Source: a bacterium (GTDB lineage Bacteria > Desulfobacterota > DSWW01). From it: 64,000 bases of DNA. The notes below the pieces were generated by a model, which searched no databases, was not told the origin of the DNA, and saw only the letters and a program-made list of their open reading frames with translations. A program made the position numbers and the translations under genes. The stretch covers positions 1 to 64,000 of the forward strand of contig JANQFG010000005.1 of the NCBI GenBank assembly GCA_028277985.1, given 5' to 3'. Below are positions 17,904 through 26,446 of the stretch, one piece after another (position 1 is the first letter of the stretch; every line of letters starts with the position of its first letter).

Positions 17904-20206
17904 GTTCCTCCGGATCCTTCCCTGCCGAAGGGTTTGAAGGTCATAATCAGAACCGGCAAGAGCAGAAGATCTGCGGCCAGAGCACCGAAGACCGTGAAGC
18001 CGACCAGGGCACCGAAATTCCGTGTTACCTGAAACCCGGAGATCAGGAAGATCAGGAACCCGGCGATGAAGATGATCGAGGTATAGATGAGCGCCTTGCC
18101 GACACTCTCCATGGTGTTGAGAATCGCCTGCCGGTATTCTCCTTCCTGTCGGAATTCGATTCGGAACCGTGCCAGGAAGTGCATCGTGTCGTCCACGGCC
18201 AATCCGAGGGCTATACAGGCGAACGGCGTGGTGAACAGGTTCAGGGGCAACCCCAGGAGCCCCATGACACCGAAGGTGAAGGCCACGGGGAAGAAGTTCG
18301 GTATCATACTCAACAGACCGACCTTGACCGACCGGAAAGAGACGGACACCATCAGGAAGATCAGGAGACCGGCGAGGGGAAGACTCTTCTGCAACCCCGC
18401 GATCAGGGGCTCCTGCAGATTGGTGAGCAGGATGGAGCGTCCTGTCAGGTGTACCTCCCGAGCAGACGGGAACGCCCTCTTCAGATAGGCCCGGGTCTGG
18501 TCGATGACCAGGGACAGAGAGGCAAGATCGCTCGCGTCAAAGATGACGGTCAACACGGTGCTGCGCCGGTCCGGGCCCACGAACTCCTCCAGGAACCCCT
18601 CGTCGTCGGAAAAGGATGCGAGCAGGAGCAACTGCGCCGCAGCCCCCTTCTCCTTCGGCACCTCGAAAGCCCCGGCCCTTTCACCATTGAACTTGAAATT
18701 CAGGTGTTTGATCACATCCACAACCGAGAGCACCCTCCCTATGTGGGGTTGGGACTCCAGAAATTCCTCCAGGTCCTCTAGGCCCCGCAGGACGGATGGA
18801 TCCGTTATCAAATCGGGCTCATCCATCTCGATCGATATGTAGAAAACCCCGGCACCGGCCACATGCTCGTTTACCCACCTCTGGGATTGCTTGAGGGCGC
18901 TCGCCTTGCCGAACCAGTTTTCCGCATCCGTATCCACGTGGAGTTGCCGAGTGCCGGCGTAGGTCACGGCGACAAGGACAATCGAGGCGCCCAGGATGAG
19001 CCCCGGTCTCTGCATATTGACCTTTCCCAGCCTCCTTAGCAGCGGACCGAGCCTTCCGGGTATCGGGTTTTCCTTGGTTCTGAATTCCATCAGGTGGAGA
19101 TGGCGTAGATACGAAAGGAGGATCGGGATCACGACGATGCCGAACACGTATGCGAACCCGATGCCGACCGCCGAATAGACGCCCATCTGCTGGATCGGCA
19201 CGAGGTCGTTGATGACCATGGACCCGAAACCCACCATGGTGGTCAGGCTCGTCAGGAGGCACGGAACCGCGGACAACCGGACCGTGCGCACGATCGCGTC
19301 CCGTCGGCTCACCGCCTTGTAGACGCTATCCTGGTAGTTGGCCAGGATATAGACGCAATCGGAGGTGCCGATCACGAAGATCATGGTCGGGATCAGGATG
19401 GTCACTAGGTTGATCTCCCCTGTGACCAGGGTCAGGAGCCCGATCGTCCAGATCACGCTCAGCAGGACGGCCACAAAGGGGATGACGGTCAGATAGTAGT
19501 TGCGGAACACCAGAAACATGGAGCCGACCACGAGTACCAGCGTGAAAGGCAGGTAGGTGAGCAGGTCGCGGAAAGTCTGTTTCGTGACATAGGCTGCCAC
19601 AGGCGGGCTGCCGGCCATATACAGGCTTCGGCCCGATATCCTAGACTCTTTCTGGAGGATCTCCTCCAACTCGTCGACGAGTTCCTCCCGCGCCTTCCGG
19701 TTCGACATGGATTCGTCGAGCTTGAGGTGAACGGCTCCCACATGGAAGTCCTCGGAGGCCAGGATGCCGAAATAGAGCGGATTCGACCGGATCCGTTTCT
19801 CCAGGGCGTCCCTCTCCTGTCTCGTATCGGGAAACCGCTCGATCAGTTTCACGATCTCGATCGAGTCGCCGTCGCTTCGCACATCCTGCGCGCTCATCAA
19901 TGATATCGCCTTGGCGACATGGGGAGCCTCCTCCAGGACCGACTCCAGCCTCTGGATATACGCCAGGCTCTCCCTGGAGAGGACGTCTTCGGTTTCAAAG
20001 GCCACGACGAGGATCTCGTCGTAACCGAATTGATCGAGGAAGCGCTCGAAGAACTGGAAGTCCCGGTCGCTTTTCAGGGTCAGCTCGTCGAAATCGTCAT
20101 TGATCTTCAGTGAGGGGAGCAGGAAGAGGCAGCCCAGGGTCATGCAACCCACGAGGGAGAGAATCAACGTGCGGTTGCGAATCAGGAACTCGGTATACCC
20201 GGTCAT
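17900..20206 (-). CDS. MMPL/RND-superfamily exporter
   Basis: This is a 768-residue inner-membrane protein with two homologous halves. In each, one transmembrane helix is followed by a large periplasmic domain and five more helices. Motifs include NDDFDELTLKSDRDFQFFERF after the first helix, FVIGTSDCVYILANYQD in the first half and LGLAVDDTMHFLARFRIEF in the second. The layout fits hopanoid- and lipid-exporter-like MMPL proteins rather than HAE-type drug pumps; no adaptor or outer-membrane gene is near. The track start is a GTG at 20218, but ATG 20206 has GGGGGA just upstream and is preferred. A 134-base gap separates it from the protease gene before it. Confidence 0.88.
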   Translation of the reverse strand: MTGYTEFLIRNRTLILSLVGCMTLGCLFLLPSLKINDDFDELTLKSDRDFQFFERFLDQFGYDEILVVAFETEDVLSRESLAYIQRLESVLEEAPHVAKAISLMSAQDVRSDGDSIEIVKLIERFPDTRQERDALEKRIRSNPLYFGILASEDFHVGAVHLKLDESMSNRKAREELVDELEEILQKESRISGRSLYMAGSPPVAAYVTKQTFRDLLTYLPFTLVLVVGSMFLVFRNYYLTVIPFVAVLLSVIWTIGLLTLVTGEINLVTILIPTMIFVIGTSDCVYILANYQDSVYKAVSRRDAIVRTVRLSAVPCLLTSLTTMVGFGSMVINDLVPIQQMGVYSAVGIGFAYVFGIVVIPILLSYLRHLHLMEFRTKENPIPGRLGPLLRRLGKVNMQRPGLILGASIVLVAVTYAGTRQLHVDTDAENWFGKASALKQSQRWVNEHVAGAGVFYISIEMDEPDLITDPSVLRGLEDLEEFLESQPHIGRVLSVVDVIKHLNFKFNGERAGAFEVPKEKGAAAQLLLLASFSDDEGFLEEFVGPDRRSTVLTVIFDASDLASLSLVIDQTRAYLKRAFPSAREVHLTGRSILLTNLQEPLIAGLQKSLPLAGLLIFLMVSVSFRSVKVGLLSMIPNFFPVAFTFGVMGLLGLPLNLFTTPFACIALGLAVDDTMHFLARFRIEFRQEGEYRQAILNTMESVGKALIYTSIIFIAGFLIFLISGFQVTRNFGALVGFTVFGALAADLLLLPVLIMTFKPFGREGSGGT

Positions 20207-20340
20207 CCAATCCCCCACACGATCCGCTCGCTCAGCGGGACACGCTGGTCTTGGAAGTTCGGAACCAGGAGAAGGAGGGCATTCGCGGCCCCAGCATAGG
20301 AATGACGCTCATATTTTGTCAAGCAGAACGAACAGGCGGG

Positions 20341-21030
20341 TCAGGGCGACAGTGGTCTCTGGAGATCCTCCAGCATGCTTCTGACCGACGAAGAGTCCGC
20401 GGAAGGGTGCTCGCTGAGATAGGCGGTTGCAAGCGCCGTTACACGGGCGGCCGCAAAGCTGTTCCCCTTCAGGTTCATTTCCTGCGGAAGGCCGGGGATG
20501 GCCCTGGGCCTCCCATAGGCGCCGAACTCAACCGGCATGTGCGGGTGGTGGACCACCGAGCCTTGCTCGCACGAGGAATTCCAGTAGACCCCGATGACGG
20601 TCCGCAGGCACGCCGGAAGGACATCGTCTTCAGGCCCCCTGGCGGCTGCGACGATCACGATGTCCCGTTCGTCCGCTTCCTTGCAGAGGCGGGCCAGATC
20701 CCCCCTGACACCAGGCTGTTCCGTCCCAAGGCTCAGGTGGATGATCTTCGAGTCGATCCGGATGGCCCTCTCCAGCGCGGCAAGCAGAACCGCGGACGAG
20801 GCGTAGAGCTCTCGGTGAAAGATTTTGAAAGCCTGCAGCCTCGCCGAAGGAGACCGTTCGCGAATGACCCCCGCGATGGCTGTCCCGTGTCCCAGTTCGT
20901 CCTGGTAGTCTTCACTCTCCTCCACCCCTCCCGACTCGCCGAGCAGAAAGGAGCGTCCGCCTTCCACACCCTGCACATGCGAATGCCATGGATTGACGCC
21001 GCTGTCGACTATGGTGACTCGGATTCCCAT
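20341..21030 (-). CDS. Cytosolic subtilisin-like (S8) maturation protease, QhpE-like
   Basis: This is a compact 229-residue S8 protease with no signal peptide or propeptide. The triad is visible: Asp9 in VTIVDSGV, His48 in ELGHGTAIAG and Ser191 in KGNSFAAARV. The oxyanion-hole Asn normally found in an AAGN segment is not evident; the aligned stretch reads VAAARGPED. Size and cytosolic location match QhpE, the serine protease that trims the leader of the QHNDH gamma subunit. It lies 8 bases after the ABC exporter gene and belongs to the radical SAM operon. Its likely job is leader removal from a modified peptide; the substrate is unknown. Confidence 0.8.
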   Translation of the reverse strand: MGIRVTIVDSGVNPWHSHVQGVEGGRSFLLGESGGVEESEDYQDELGHGTAIAGVIRERSPSARLQAFKIFHRELYASSAVLLAALERAIRIDSKIIHLSLGTEQPGVRGDLARLCKEADERDIVIVAAARGPEDDVLPACLRTVIGVYWNSSCEQGSVVHHPHMPVEFGAYGRPRAIPGLPQEMNLKGNSFAAARVTALATAYLSEHPSADSSSVRSMLEDLQRPLSP

Positions 21031-21038
21031 CGATTTGC

Positions 21039-22748
21039 TCAGAGACCGATCGAGTTTTCCGCTGCCTTGTCAAACGGGCCGTCATAAACCAGCCCGCTCG
21101 CGTCCAGGGAAATCAGCTTGTCCGCCCCTTCAATGGCCGAAGCCCGGTGACTGACCACGACCACTGTCGTGTCCCGCATGAGTGCTCGCAGCGTCTGCTT
21201 CAGCCGTTCTTCGATCGACGGGTCCAGAAAAGCAGTGGCCTCGTCGAGGATCAGCACCCGGGGAGAGGTGAGGAGCGACCGTGCGATGCTGATCCTTTGC
21301 TTTTGTCCACCCGAGAGCCGAACGCCACGGTCCCCGACAACGGTCTCGTACCCTTCGGGCAGGGATTCGATAAAATCGTGGATACAAGCCGCCTTCGCCG
21401 CATCCAGAATCTGCTCCCGGGTTGCCCCGGGTTTCGAATATCGTATGTTCTCTAGGATCGTGGTGTGAAAGAGGAAGGTATCCTGGGATACGAGGGCGAT
21501 CTGGCGGCGGAGCCAATCAGGGTCCAGATCGCGCAGGTCGGTTCGGTCCATGGTGATCCTGCCGGAATCCGGGTCAAAGAGCCTCATGATCAGGTGGCAC
21601 ATCGTGGTCTTTCCCACACCGCTCGGGCCTACCACGGCATTAACACTCGCCGGAAGAATCTCAAAGGAGACACCTCGCAGCACCGGCTCTTCGCTCTCGT
21701 ATGCAAACGAAACGTTCTCAAACGTGATGGCGCCGCGGAAAGCTTCCCCTTCCAGAACCTTGGTCCCTCCCTGTTTAAAGGCGGGAGGGATGTCAAGGAT
21801 CTCTCTTACCCGCTGCAGGGCCACTTTGGATGTCTGGAGGCCGAGGTACCCTTCCATCAGGCCCTGCAAGGGACCGAACAGCCGCCCCTGATAGATCGTG
21901 AAGGCGACCAGGCTCCCGATCGTAAGGTTTCCACCGATCACCAGGTAGCCTCCGTAGCCAAAGACCACGATTGTATTGACGATCGAATAAAGGGTGGGGA
22001 CCGACCCGGACCAGGCGCCGAGAATCTGGTACCGCAAGAGCAGCTTGAGCACCCCTGACTGCTTCTCTTCCAGCCTCTCGGTCTCGACCGTTTCCGCGCC
22101 AAAGGCCCGGATCAATGCGATTCCGGTCAGAGACTCATACAGGAAGTGCGCGATGTCCGCGTTGCTCTCCGCCACTTTCCTGGCAAGGTCCAGCAGTCTG
22201 GGTCGGATCGCGCGGAGGATGTACACGGCCAGGGGCAGGAAACCCAGGCTCAGGAGGGCCATGCGCCAGTTGAGCCAGAACAGGATGCCCGCGGTGATCA
22301 CACAGGTAAGGGAATTGAAGAGGAGGTTCGGCACCAGCTCGGTGAGCAGGGACTGGATGTCGGCCATGTCCGAGGCGATCCGGGAGTAGAGGTCTCCGAC
22401 CTTACGCTTGGAGTAAAGGCTCAACGGCACCCGGTGGAGGTGGGCGAAGAGATCCTCCCGCATTCGGAACAGGAGCCGGGCTGAGTATCGCATGTAGATG
22501 TAACCGTTGCCCACACGAATGACGAACCCGATGGCGACCAAGGCGATGACCGCGCCGAGGATCTTGACGAGAAGATCCGGACGATTGCCTATGAGCACCT
22601 TGTCGATCAGGATCTTTGCAAACAGCGGCTGGACCATTCCCAGGGCCGTGCTGACCGCGCTCAGTGAAAAAGAGAGGAGCAGCACCTTCTTGTGGGGTCG
22701 AAGGTACTTTCCAAGGTAGGAGATCTGCTGTCGTGCGTTTTCCCGCAT
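21039..22748 (-). CDS. ABC exporter (fused permease-ATPase), QhpF-like
   Basis: This is a 569-residue half-transporter. A six-helix type I exporter domain (about 20-310) is followed by an ATPase domain with Walker A GPSGVGKTT, Q-loop SQDTF, signature LSGGQKQRIS, Walker B LILDEATAF and the switch His in VVSHRAS. It works as a dimer. It lacks the N-terminal C39 peptidase domain of bacteriocin exporters, consistent with a separate protease encoded next to it. It starts 3 bases after the U32 gene. By context it exports the product of the radical SAM operon to the periplasm. Confidence 0.88.
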   Translation of the reverse strand: MRENARQQISYLGKYLRPHKKVLLLSFSLSAVSTALGMVQPLFAKILIDKVLIGNRPDLLVKILGAVIALVAIGFVIRVGNGYIYMRYSARLLFRMREDLFAHLHRVPLSLYSKRKVGDLYSRIASDMADIQSLLTELVPNLLFNSLTCVITAGILFWLNWRMALLSLGFLPLAVYILRAIRPRLLDLARKVAESNADIAHFLYESLTGIALIRAFGAETVETERLEEKQSGVLKLLLRYQILGAWSGSVPTLYSIVNTIVVFGYGGYLVIGGNLTIGSLVAFTIYQGRLFGPLQGLMEGYLGLQTSKVALQRVREILDIPPAFKQGGTKVLEGEAFRGAITFENVSFAYESEEPVLRGVSFEILPASVNAVVGPSGVGKTTMCHLIMRLFDPDSGRITMDRTDLRDLDPDWLRRQIALVSQDTFLFHTTILENIRYSKPGATREQILDAAKAACIHDFIESLPEGYETVVGDRGVRLSGGQKQRISIARSLLTSPRVLILDEATAFLDPSIEERLKQTLRALMRDTTVVVVSHRASAIEGADKLISLDASGLVYDGPFDKAAENSIGL

Positions 22749-22751
22749 TTC

Positions 22752-23744
22752 TCATGATCCCCGGAAATAGCACATGTAGCCCTTGTCGCAATACTCGGGC
22801 GTATCCCGGAGGGAACGGGCAAAGGAGGCGATCTCGTCGTGGGAGGCGCCTTCCTTCGCCTTGTCCACCACGGCGCGGACGAGTTGCAGGCTCGCCATCT
22901 TACGGACGAAGGAGGCCTCCCGTCCAATAACCTTCACGGACGTCACGCCCCAGTCTCGAAAGTGGCCGAACCAGCAGAGGCTGCAAGGACCGTTCGGCAG
23001 ACCATGGTGCTGGAAGGAGGAGCCGCAGTTGTTCTGGTACCAGAGGTACTCGCGCAACTCCTTCCGGTGCTCTTCGACTTCGTCGGGAGAGATGCCCGCC
23101 CTCCCCTCTCCCTGCACCTCGACCTCCCATTCCGTGAGGCAGAAAGGGCCGCCCAGGACGTGCGTGGTCTGACAGAAGCCCTCTTCAAAATAGCACCCGT
23201 CGTTGACGGCGAAGACCTCGAACTCCATGCCGGTCGGGTTCCTGCTGACGATCCCTTCGATCTCAGAGCCTCTGAGCTGTCTCGGCAGAATGATCCGGTC
23301 GATCCCGAGGCCCGAGTAGAACCAAACCGCCCAGGTGTTGGTGCAGGCGCCCACGCTGCTCAGATGGACGCGGGCCGGCAGCTCCGAGTCGGCCAGAAGC
23401 ATGAGGAAATTGAGATCACTCACGATGAAACCGTCTACCGCGAGCTCGGCGGAGAGCCGCTCGGCCAGCTTGAGCAGGTAGTGCATTCCCCCGTCCGTGT
23501 AGAACGGGGCGTTCAAGGTGATGTAGATCGGAACCCTTGCCGGACGCGCCAGATCGACGACCTCCTGGATCTCCTCCCAGGAAACCAGGTTGGCACCCAC
23601 CGGGCTCCTGCGGTTCATCCACCATCGGCCGCCGAAATGCTCCTCCCACTCAGGCGTAGCCACGCCGCAGTAGAGTTCGTCTGCTCCGAAATGCAAGAGC
23701 ATTTCCACTTCCCGCGGCGAGCTGACCGGTGCGACGATTTTCAT
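22752..23744 (-). CDS. U32-family protein 1 (UbiU/RlhA-like)
   Basis: This 330-residue protein has the U32 'peptidase' barrel: MKIVAPVSSPREVEMLLHFGADELYCGVA at the start, then GFIVSDLNFLMLL and VHLSSVGACTNTWAVWFY. Cysteines near the C-terminal half (GCYFEEGFC, GGPFC, CGSSFQHH, GPCSLCWFG, MCYF) could ligate an Fe-S cluster as in UbiU/UbiV. Well-studied members are O2-independent hydroxylases (UbiUV, RlhA, TrhP), not peptidases. The ATG at 23744 overlaps the upstream gene by ATGA; the 51 upstream residues of the track ORF are rejected. It pairs with the next U32 gene within a radical SAM/protease/exporter operon. Confidence 0.82.
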   Translation of the reverse strand: MKIVAPVSSPREVEMLLHFGADELYCGVATPEWEEHFGGRWWMNRRSPVGANLVSWEEIQEVVDLARPARVPIYITLNAPFYTDGGMHYLLKLAERLSAELAVDGFIVSDLNFLMLLADSELPARVHLSSVGACTNTWAVWFYSGLGIDRIILPRQLRGSEIEGIVSRNPTGMEFEVFAVNDGCYFEEGFCQTTHVLGGPFCLTEWEVEVQGEGRAGISPDEVEEHRKELREYLWYQNNCGSSFQHHGLPNGPCSLCWFGHFRDWGVTSVKVIGREASFVRKMASLQLVRAVVDKAKEGASHDEIASFARSLRDTPEYCDKGYMCYFRGS

Positions 23745-24640
23745 GAGACTCCTATGGCCAGGCCTTGATAGACGCAGCGAACTTCTCGGCCCTTGGTCCA
23801 TGTAAGAAAAGAGGACAGCAGGGAGGCAGGGTACCGGTAGAAGATCGCGTTGCCTTCCTGCAGGAGTTTCAAATTGCTCTTCGCGTCGGTTAGACACAAG
23901 GAAGCATCACGACAGGATCTACCGCATGTGTCAGCAAGAGAGAATTTGGTCGCCGGACTCCGTTCGAAGGAGGCAAGCCAGCAAACCCTGCCCATGGAGA
24001 CGTACCCGAACGGAACGTAGACCGAAGTAGCCAACCCGTGCGGCACATTCCACCTGGGGGCTCCGTGGGGAAGCAGGTCCCGCTCGAAACGGCTCACGTG
24101 GAGACGAACCATCTCACCCTGGAATCGGGGCGAATCAAAGGTGGAACGGTTCAGCAGGGCTTCAGCCTCCTCGGACATACGCGCGAAGGCAGCTGGGTCC
24201 GGCAGTCGCGGATCCTTGAATCCCTTGTTCAGCAGTCTCCCGAGCGAGAGACGCAGGGACGGATGCCTTGCTCTCAGGAGTTGAAGTGTGCCCCAGTCAT
24301 TCACCACGACTTCGGCCTCGAGTCGTTGATCATCCAGACGATCGAACAGGGGCGCGCACATCTCCAGGCCTTCATCCGTAGCCGGGGGCGTAAGAAGAGT
24401 GACCGCCCACGAACGGGCCTCCGCCAGCCGGGTAAAGGCATCCAGTGTCTCGACATCCACCAGCCGATGCAGACAGAACTCGTCCCCCACGTAAACGCGT
24501 CGGCATGCGTCCATCAAGGATGTGCTCTGGAGTGTCTCCCCGAGGGACTCTCCCGGGAACAACTCTGTCCATTGCCCGTCGAACGCATCGATGGATTCCA
24601 TCTGAGACGGTTCTCTGAGGTGGACTGCCAGCTCTACCAT
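23741..24640 (-). CDS. U32-family-like protein 2 (UbiV-like)
   Basis: This 299-residue protein is translationally coupled to U32 protein 1. It resembles the smaller UbiV-type partner in size and in its cysteine pattern toward the C-terminus (GRVCWLASF...ADTCGRSCRDASLCL). Segments such as VEVETLDAFTRLAEAR and VVNDWGTLQLLRARHPSLRLSLGRLLNK are typical of the family (V-N-D-W-G motif followed by L-x-L-G-R-L-L). The track ORF starts at 24799; ATG 24640 with AAGGA six bases upstream is preferred. It probably forms a heterodimer with protein 1; the substrate is unknown. Confidence 0.72.
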   Translation of the reverse strand: MVELAVHLREPSQMESIDAFDGQWTELFPGESLGETLQSTSLMDACRRVYVGDEFCLHRLVDVETLDAFTRLAEARSWAVTLLTPPATDEGLEMCAPLFDRLDDQRLEAEVVVNDWGTLQLLRARHPSLRLSLGRLLNKGFKDPRLPDPAAFARMSEEAEALLNRSTFDSPRFQGEMVRLHVSRFERDLLPHGAPRWNVPHGLATSVYVPFGYVSMGRVCWLASFERSPATKFSLADTCGRSCRDASLCLTDAKSNLKLLQEGNAIFYRYPASLLSSFLTWTKGREVRCVYQGLAIGVS

Positions 24641-24686
24641 GGGAATCCTTGTCCCGTCCTCTTGCCGAGTCTTTCGACCCGGTCCA

Positions 24687-26114
24687 TTACCCAGGGTGGC
24701 CTCTTGATGCGCAGAGCATCTCGAGCACATCCGGGCTCGTTGCCGCGAGGCGGCAGTAAACGTCCAGGCCGATCTCACCCCAGCGTCTGATCCAATCACA
24801 GTAGTGGAGATTCGGCTTCAAGTGACTTCCCTCCCGAACGCAGGCCTCGTGGTAACAACCGCCCGTACAGATCGTGCGGGCCCAACAGCTCCGGCACTCT
24901 TCCTTGTTGCTGATTTCCGCATCCCTGCGAAACCTGCTCAGCTTCTCGGTGTCGAATCCGTTGAAGATGTCGCCCATGCAGAACGTCTCTTCGCCGGTGA
25001 ATCGCTGGCAGAGAAAGAGCTTTCCTTCCGGGTCCGCAGAGAAGAGGCCCAGGCCGGCGCCGCAGGGGTAGTTCATCAGCTCGCCCTGGTGGAGAGCCAC
25101 AAGGATCTCGATCAAGTTGGAAAAACCGAAGAACCTCTCCTCCTGGACCGCCTCGAGGAAACGTTCCGAGAGATTCCGGAATACCTTGAGCAGCTCGTCC
25201 ATCTGTTGCTCACTGAGCCGGTACTCCGGATGACCCGTCGTGACCGGCGCAAAGCCCACTTCCACGAACCCGAGCCCAAGCAGGTGATCCAGGGTTTCGG
25301 GCACCCTCTCCGGCTCGTCCACTACCGTCACCCTGGCGGCGACCGGGCGCTTCCGGGAACGGTCGATCAGGTGCTGCACTCTTGGGAGGATCACCCCGTA
25401 GGAGGGGCGATCATCATGAAACCTGCGGTATCGATCGTGAAGCTCAGGGGATCCGTCCAGACTGACCGTGATCGACACATCCTGCTTCTGGAGAAAGTCG
25501 ACGATCTCCGGCGTTAACAGGGTCCCATTGGTAGTGATTGCGAAGCTAATACGCTTGCCCGAGGCGGCTGCTTCCGTGCGAGCATACCCCGCAATTTCTT
25601 TGATGATCTCGAAATTGAGCAGAGGCTCGCCCCCGAAGAAGACGAGCACCAGATCTTGCAGCCCACCCGATCTCTCGAACAGAAAATCGACCGCCCGGAA
25701 CGCTACTTCCCGGCTCATCTTCCGAGGGGGTTGGGCCCGCTCTCCCTTCTCGGCGTGATAGCAGTAGCTGCACTGCAGGTTGCAGGCCTCGGCCACGTGC
25801 AGGATGAGCGTCTTGAGCGGAATGTCCGTGGGCGGAGTGAAGCCTTGCGGTCCGGAAGCCCGGGGGTCTATAGCAGGGAGGACTGCCCGGCGCTTCAGCA
25901 GGGCGTCAAAGAGTTCCTCACCCTCATCGTGGGGCATGCCGTGCAGAGAGGCGAGCGCCTCTTCGCGGGTGAACTCCTGCCCGGAGTCCCACTCCCTCAG
26001 CAGGGCGATGGTCTCCGGATCCGCCTCGAAGACCGCCTTGTCCGCGACCAGGAAGAGGAAGTCCCGCCCATCCGATTCGACCCTTCTGTATTCTGCCACC
26101 CGATATTTCTTCAT
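24687..26114 (-). CDS. QhpD-like radical SAM/SPASM peptide maturase
   Basis: This is a 475-residue enzyme, the length typical of QhpD. Residues 1-85 form a PqqD-like winged-helix (RiPP recognition) domain (FLVADKAVFEADPETIALLREW). The radical SAM core carries Cys111, Cys115 and Cys118 (CNLQCSYCYHAEK), GGEPLLN and SLDGSPELHD. A C-terminal SPASM region has many cysteines (YPCGAG, LFLCQRF, EECRSCWARTICTGGCYHEAC, HYCDW) for auxiliary Fe-S clusters. QhpD makes Cys-to-Asp/Glu thioether bonds in the QHNDH gamma subunit. It is the first gene of the operon. The track start at 26231 is rejected for ATG 26114. No candidate substrate peptide is found beside it. Confidence 0.85.
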   Translation of the reverse strand: MKKYRVAEYRRVESDGRDFLFLVADKAVFEADPETIALLREWDSGQEFTREEALASLHGMPHDEGEELFDALLKRRAVLPAIDPRASGPQGFTPPTDIPLKTLILHVAEACNLQCSYCYHAEKGERAQPPRKMSREVAFRAVDFLFERSGGLQDLVLVFFGGEPLLNFEIIKEIAGYARTEAAASGKRISFAITTNGTLLTPEIVDFLQKQDVSITVSLDGSPELHDRYRRFHDDRPSYGVILPRVQHLIDRSRKRPVAARVTVVDEPERVPETLDHLLGLGFVEVGFAPVTTGHPEYRLSEQQMDELLKVFRNLSERFLEAVQEERFFGFSNLIEILVALHQGELMNYPCGAGLGLFSADPEGKLFLCQRFTGEETFCMGDIFNGFDTEKLSRFRRDAEISNKEECRSCWARTICTGGCYHEACVREGSHLKPNLHYCDWIRRWGEIGLDVYCRLAATSPDVLEMLCASRGHPG

Positions 26115-26273
26115 TCCTAGGAGGTTTCCACATGCGCACCCAATTTTCAAATCACCCACATCCCACCCTCCCCTCCCCCACCCCTCCTTGGGGTCGGACC
26201 AAGCCAAGTGCGCCAATACCAAACGAAACATGTCCGAGAAGCCCCCAGAATAGACGTTAGAGGCGGCGCTCAG

Positions 26274-26328
26274 CTTGGTCCGACCCCGCTCACGAGCTGC
26301 AACTTGGTCCGACCCCGCTCACGAGCTG
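26274..26328. repeat. Tandem copies of the CTTGGTCCGACCCCG element
   Basis: Two identical 26-bp copies of CTTGGTCCGACCCCGCTCACGAGCTG start at 26274 and 26303 (period 29). An inverted copy of the core (GGGGTCGGACCAAGC) lies at 26190-26204. The 26115-26446 gap between divergent genes holds these and no gene. Confidence 0.85.
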
Positions 26329-26446
26329 AATATAACGATTGAATGAAATTAAGAATATTTGTATTGACATAACGACGGTAACCTAACTAATCTGGGCCTC
26401 GGTTGACGGCGTCCCACCCTTCGCCCAGAACCCAGGAGGCCCGGTC

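Noticed and set aside
20341-26114. Complete quinohemoprotein amine dehydrogenase operon
   Set aside because: No alpha (dihaem), beta or gamma subunit gene and no QhpG-type flavoprotein are present, so only a QhpD/E/F-like maturation set is claimed.
26133-26261. Short + strand ORF upstream of the rSAM gene as a precursor peptide
   Set aside because: It is Pro/Thr-rich with one Cys, runs divergent from the operon and crosses a dispersed repeat, with no leader-like features.
26274-26328. Possible CRISPR array
   Set aside because: There are only two units with 3 bases between them, no spacers and no cas genes; it belongs to the dispersed GGTCCGACCCC family.
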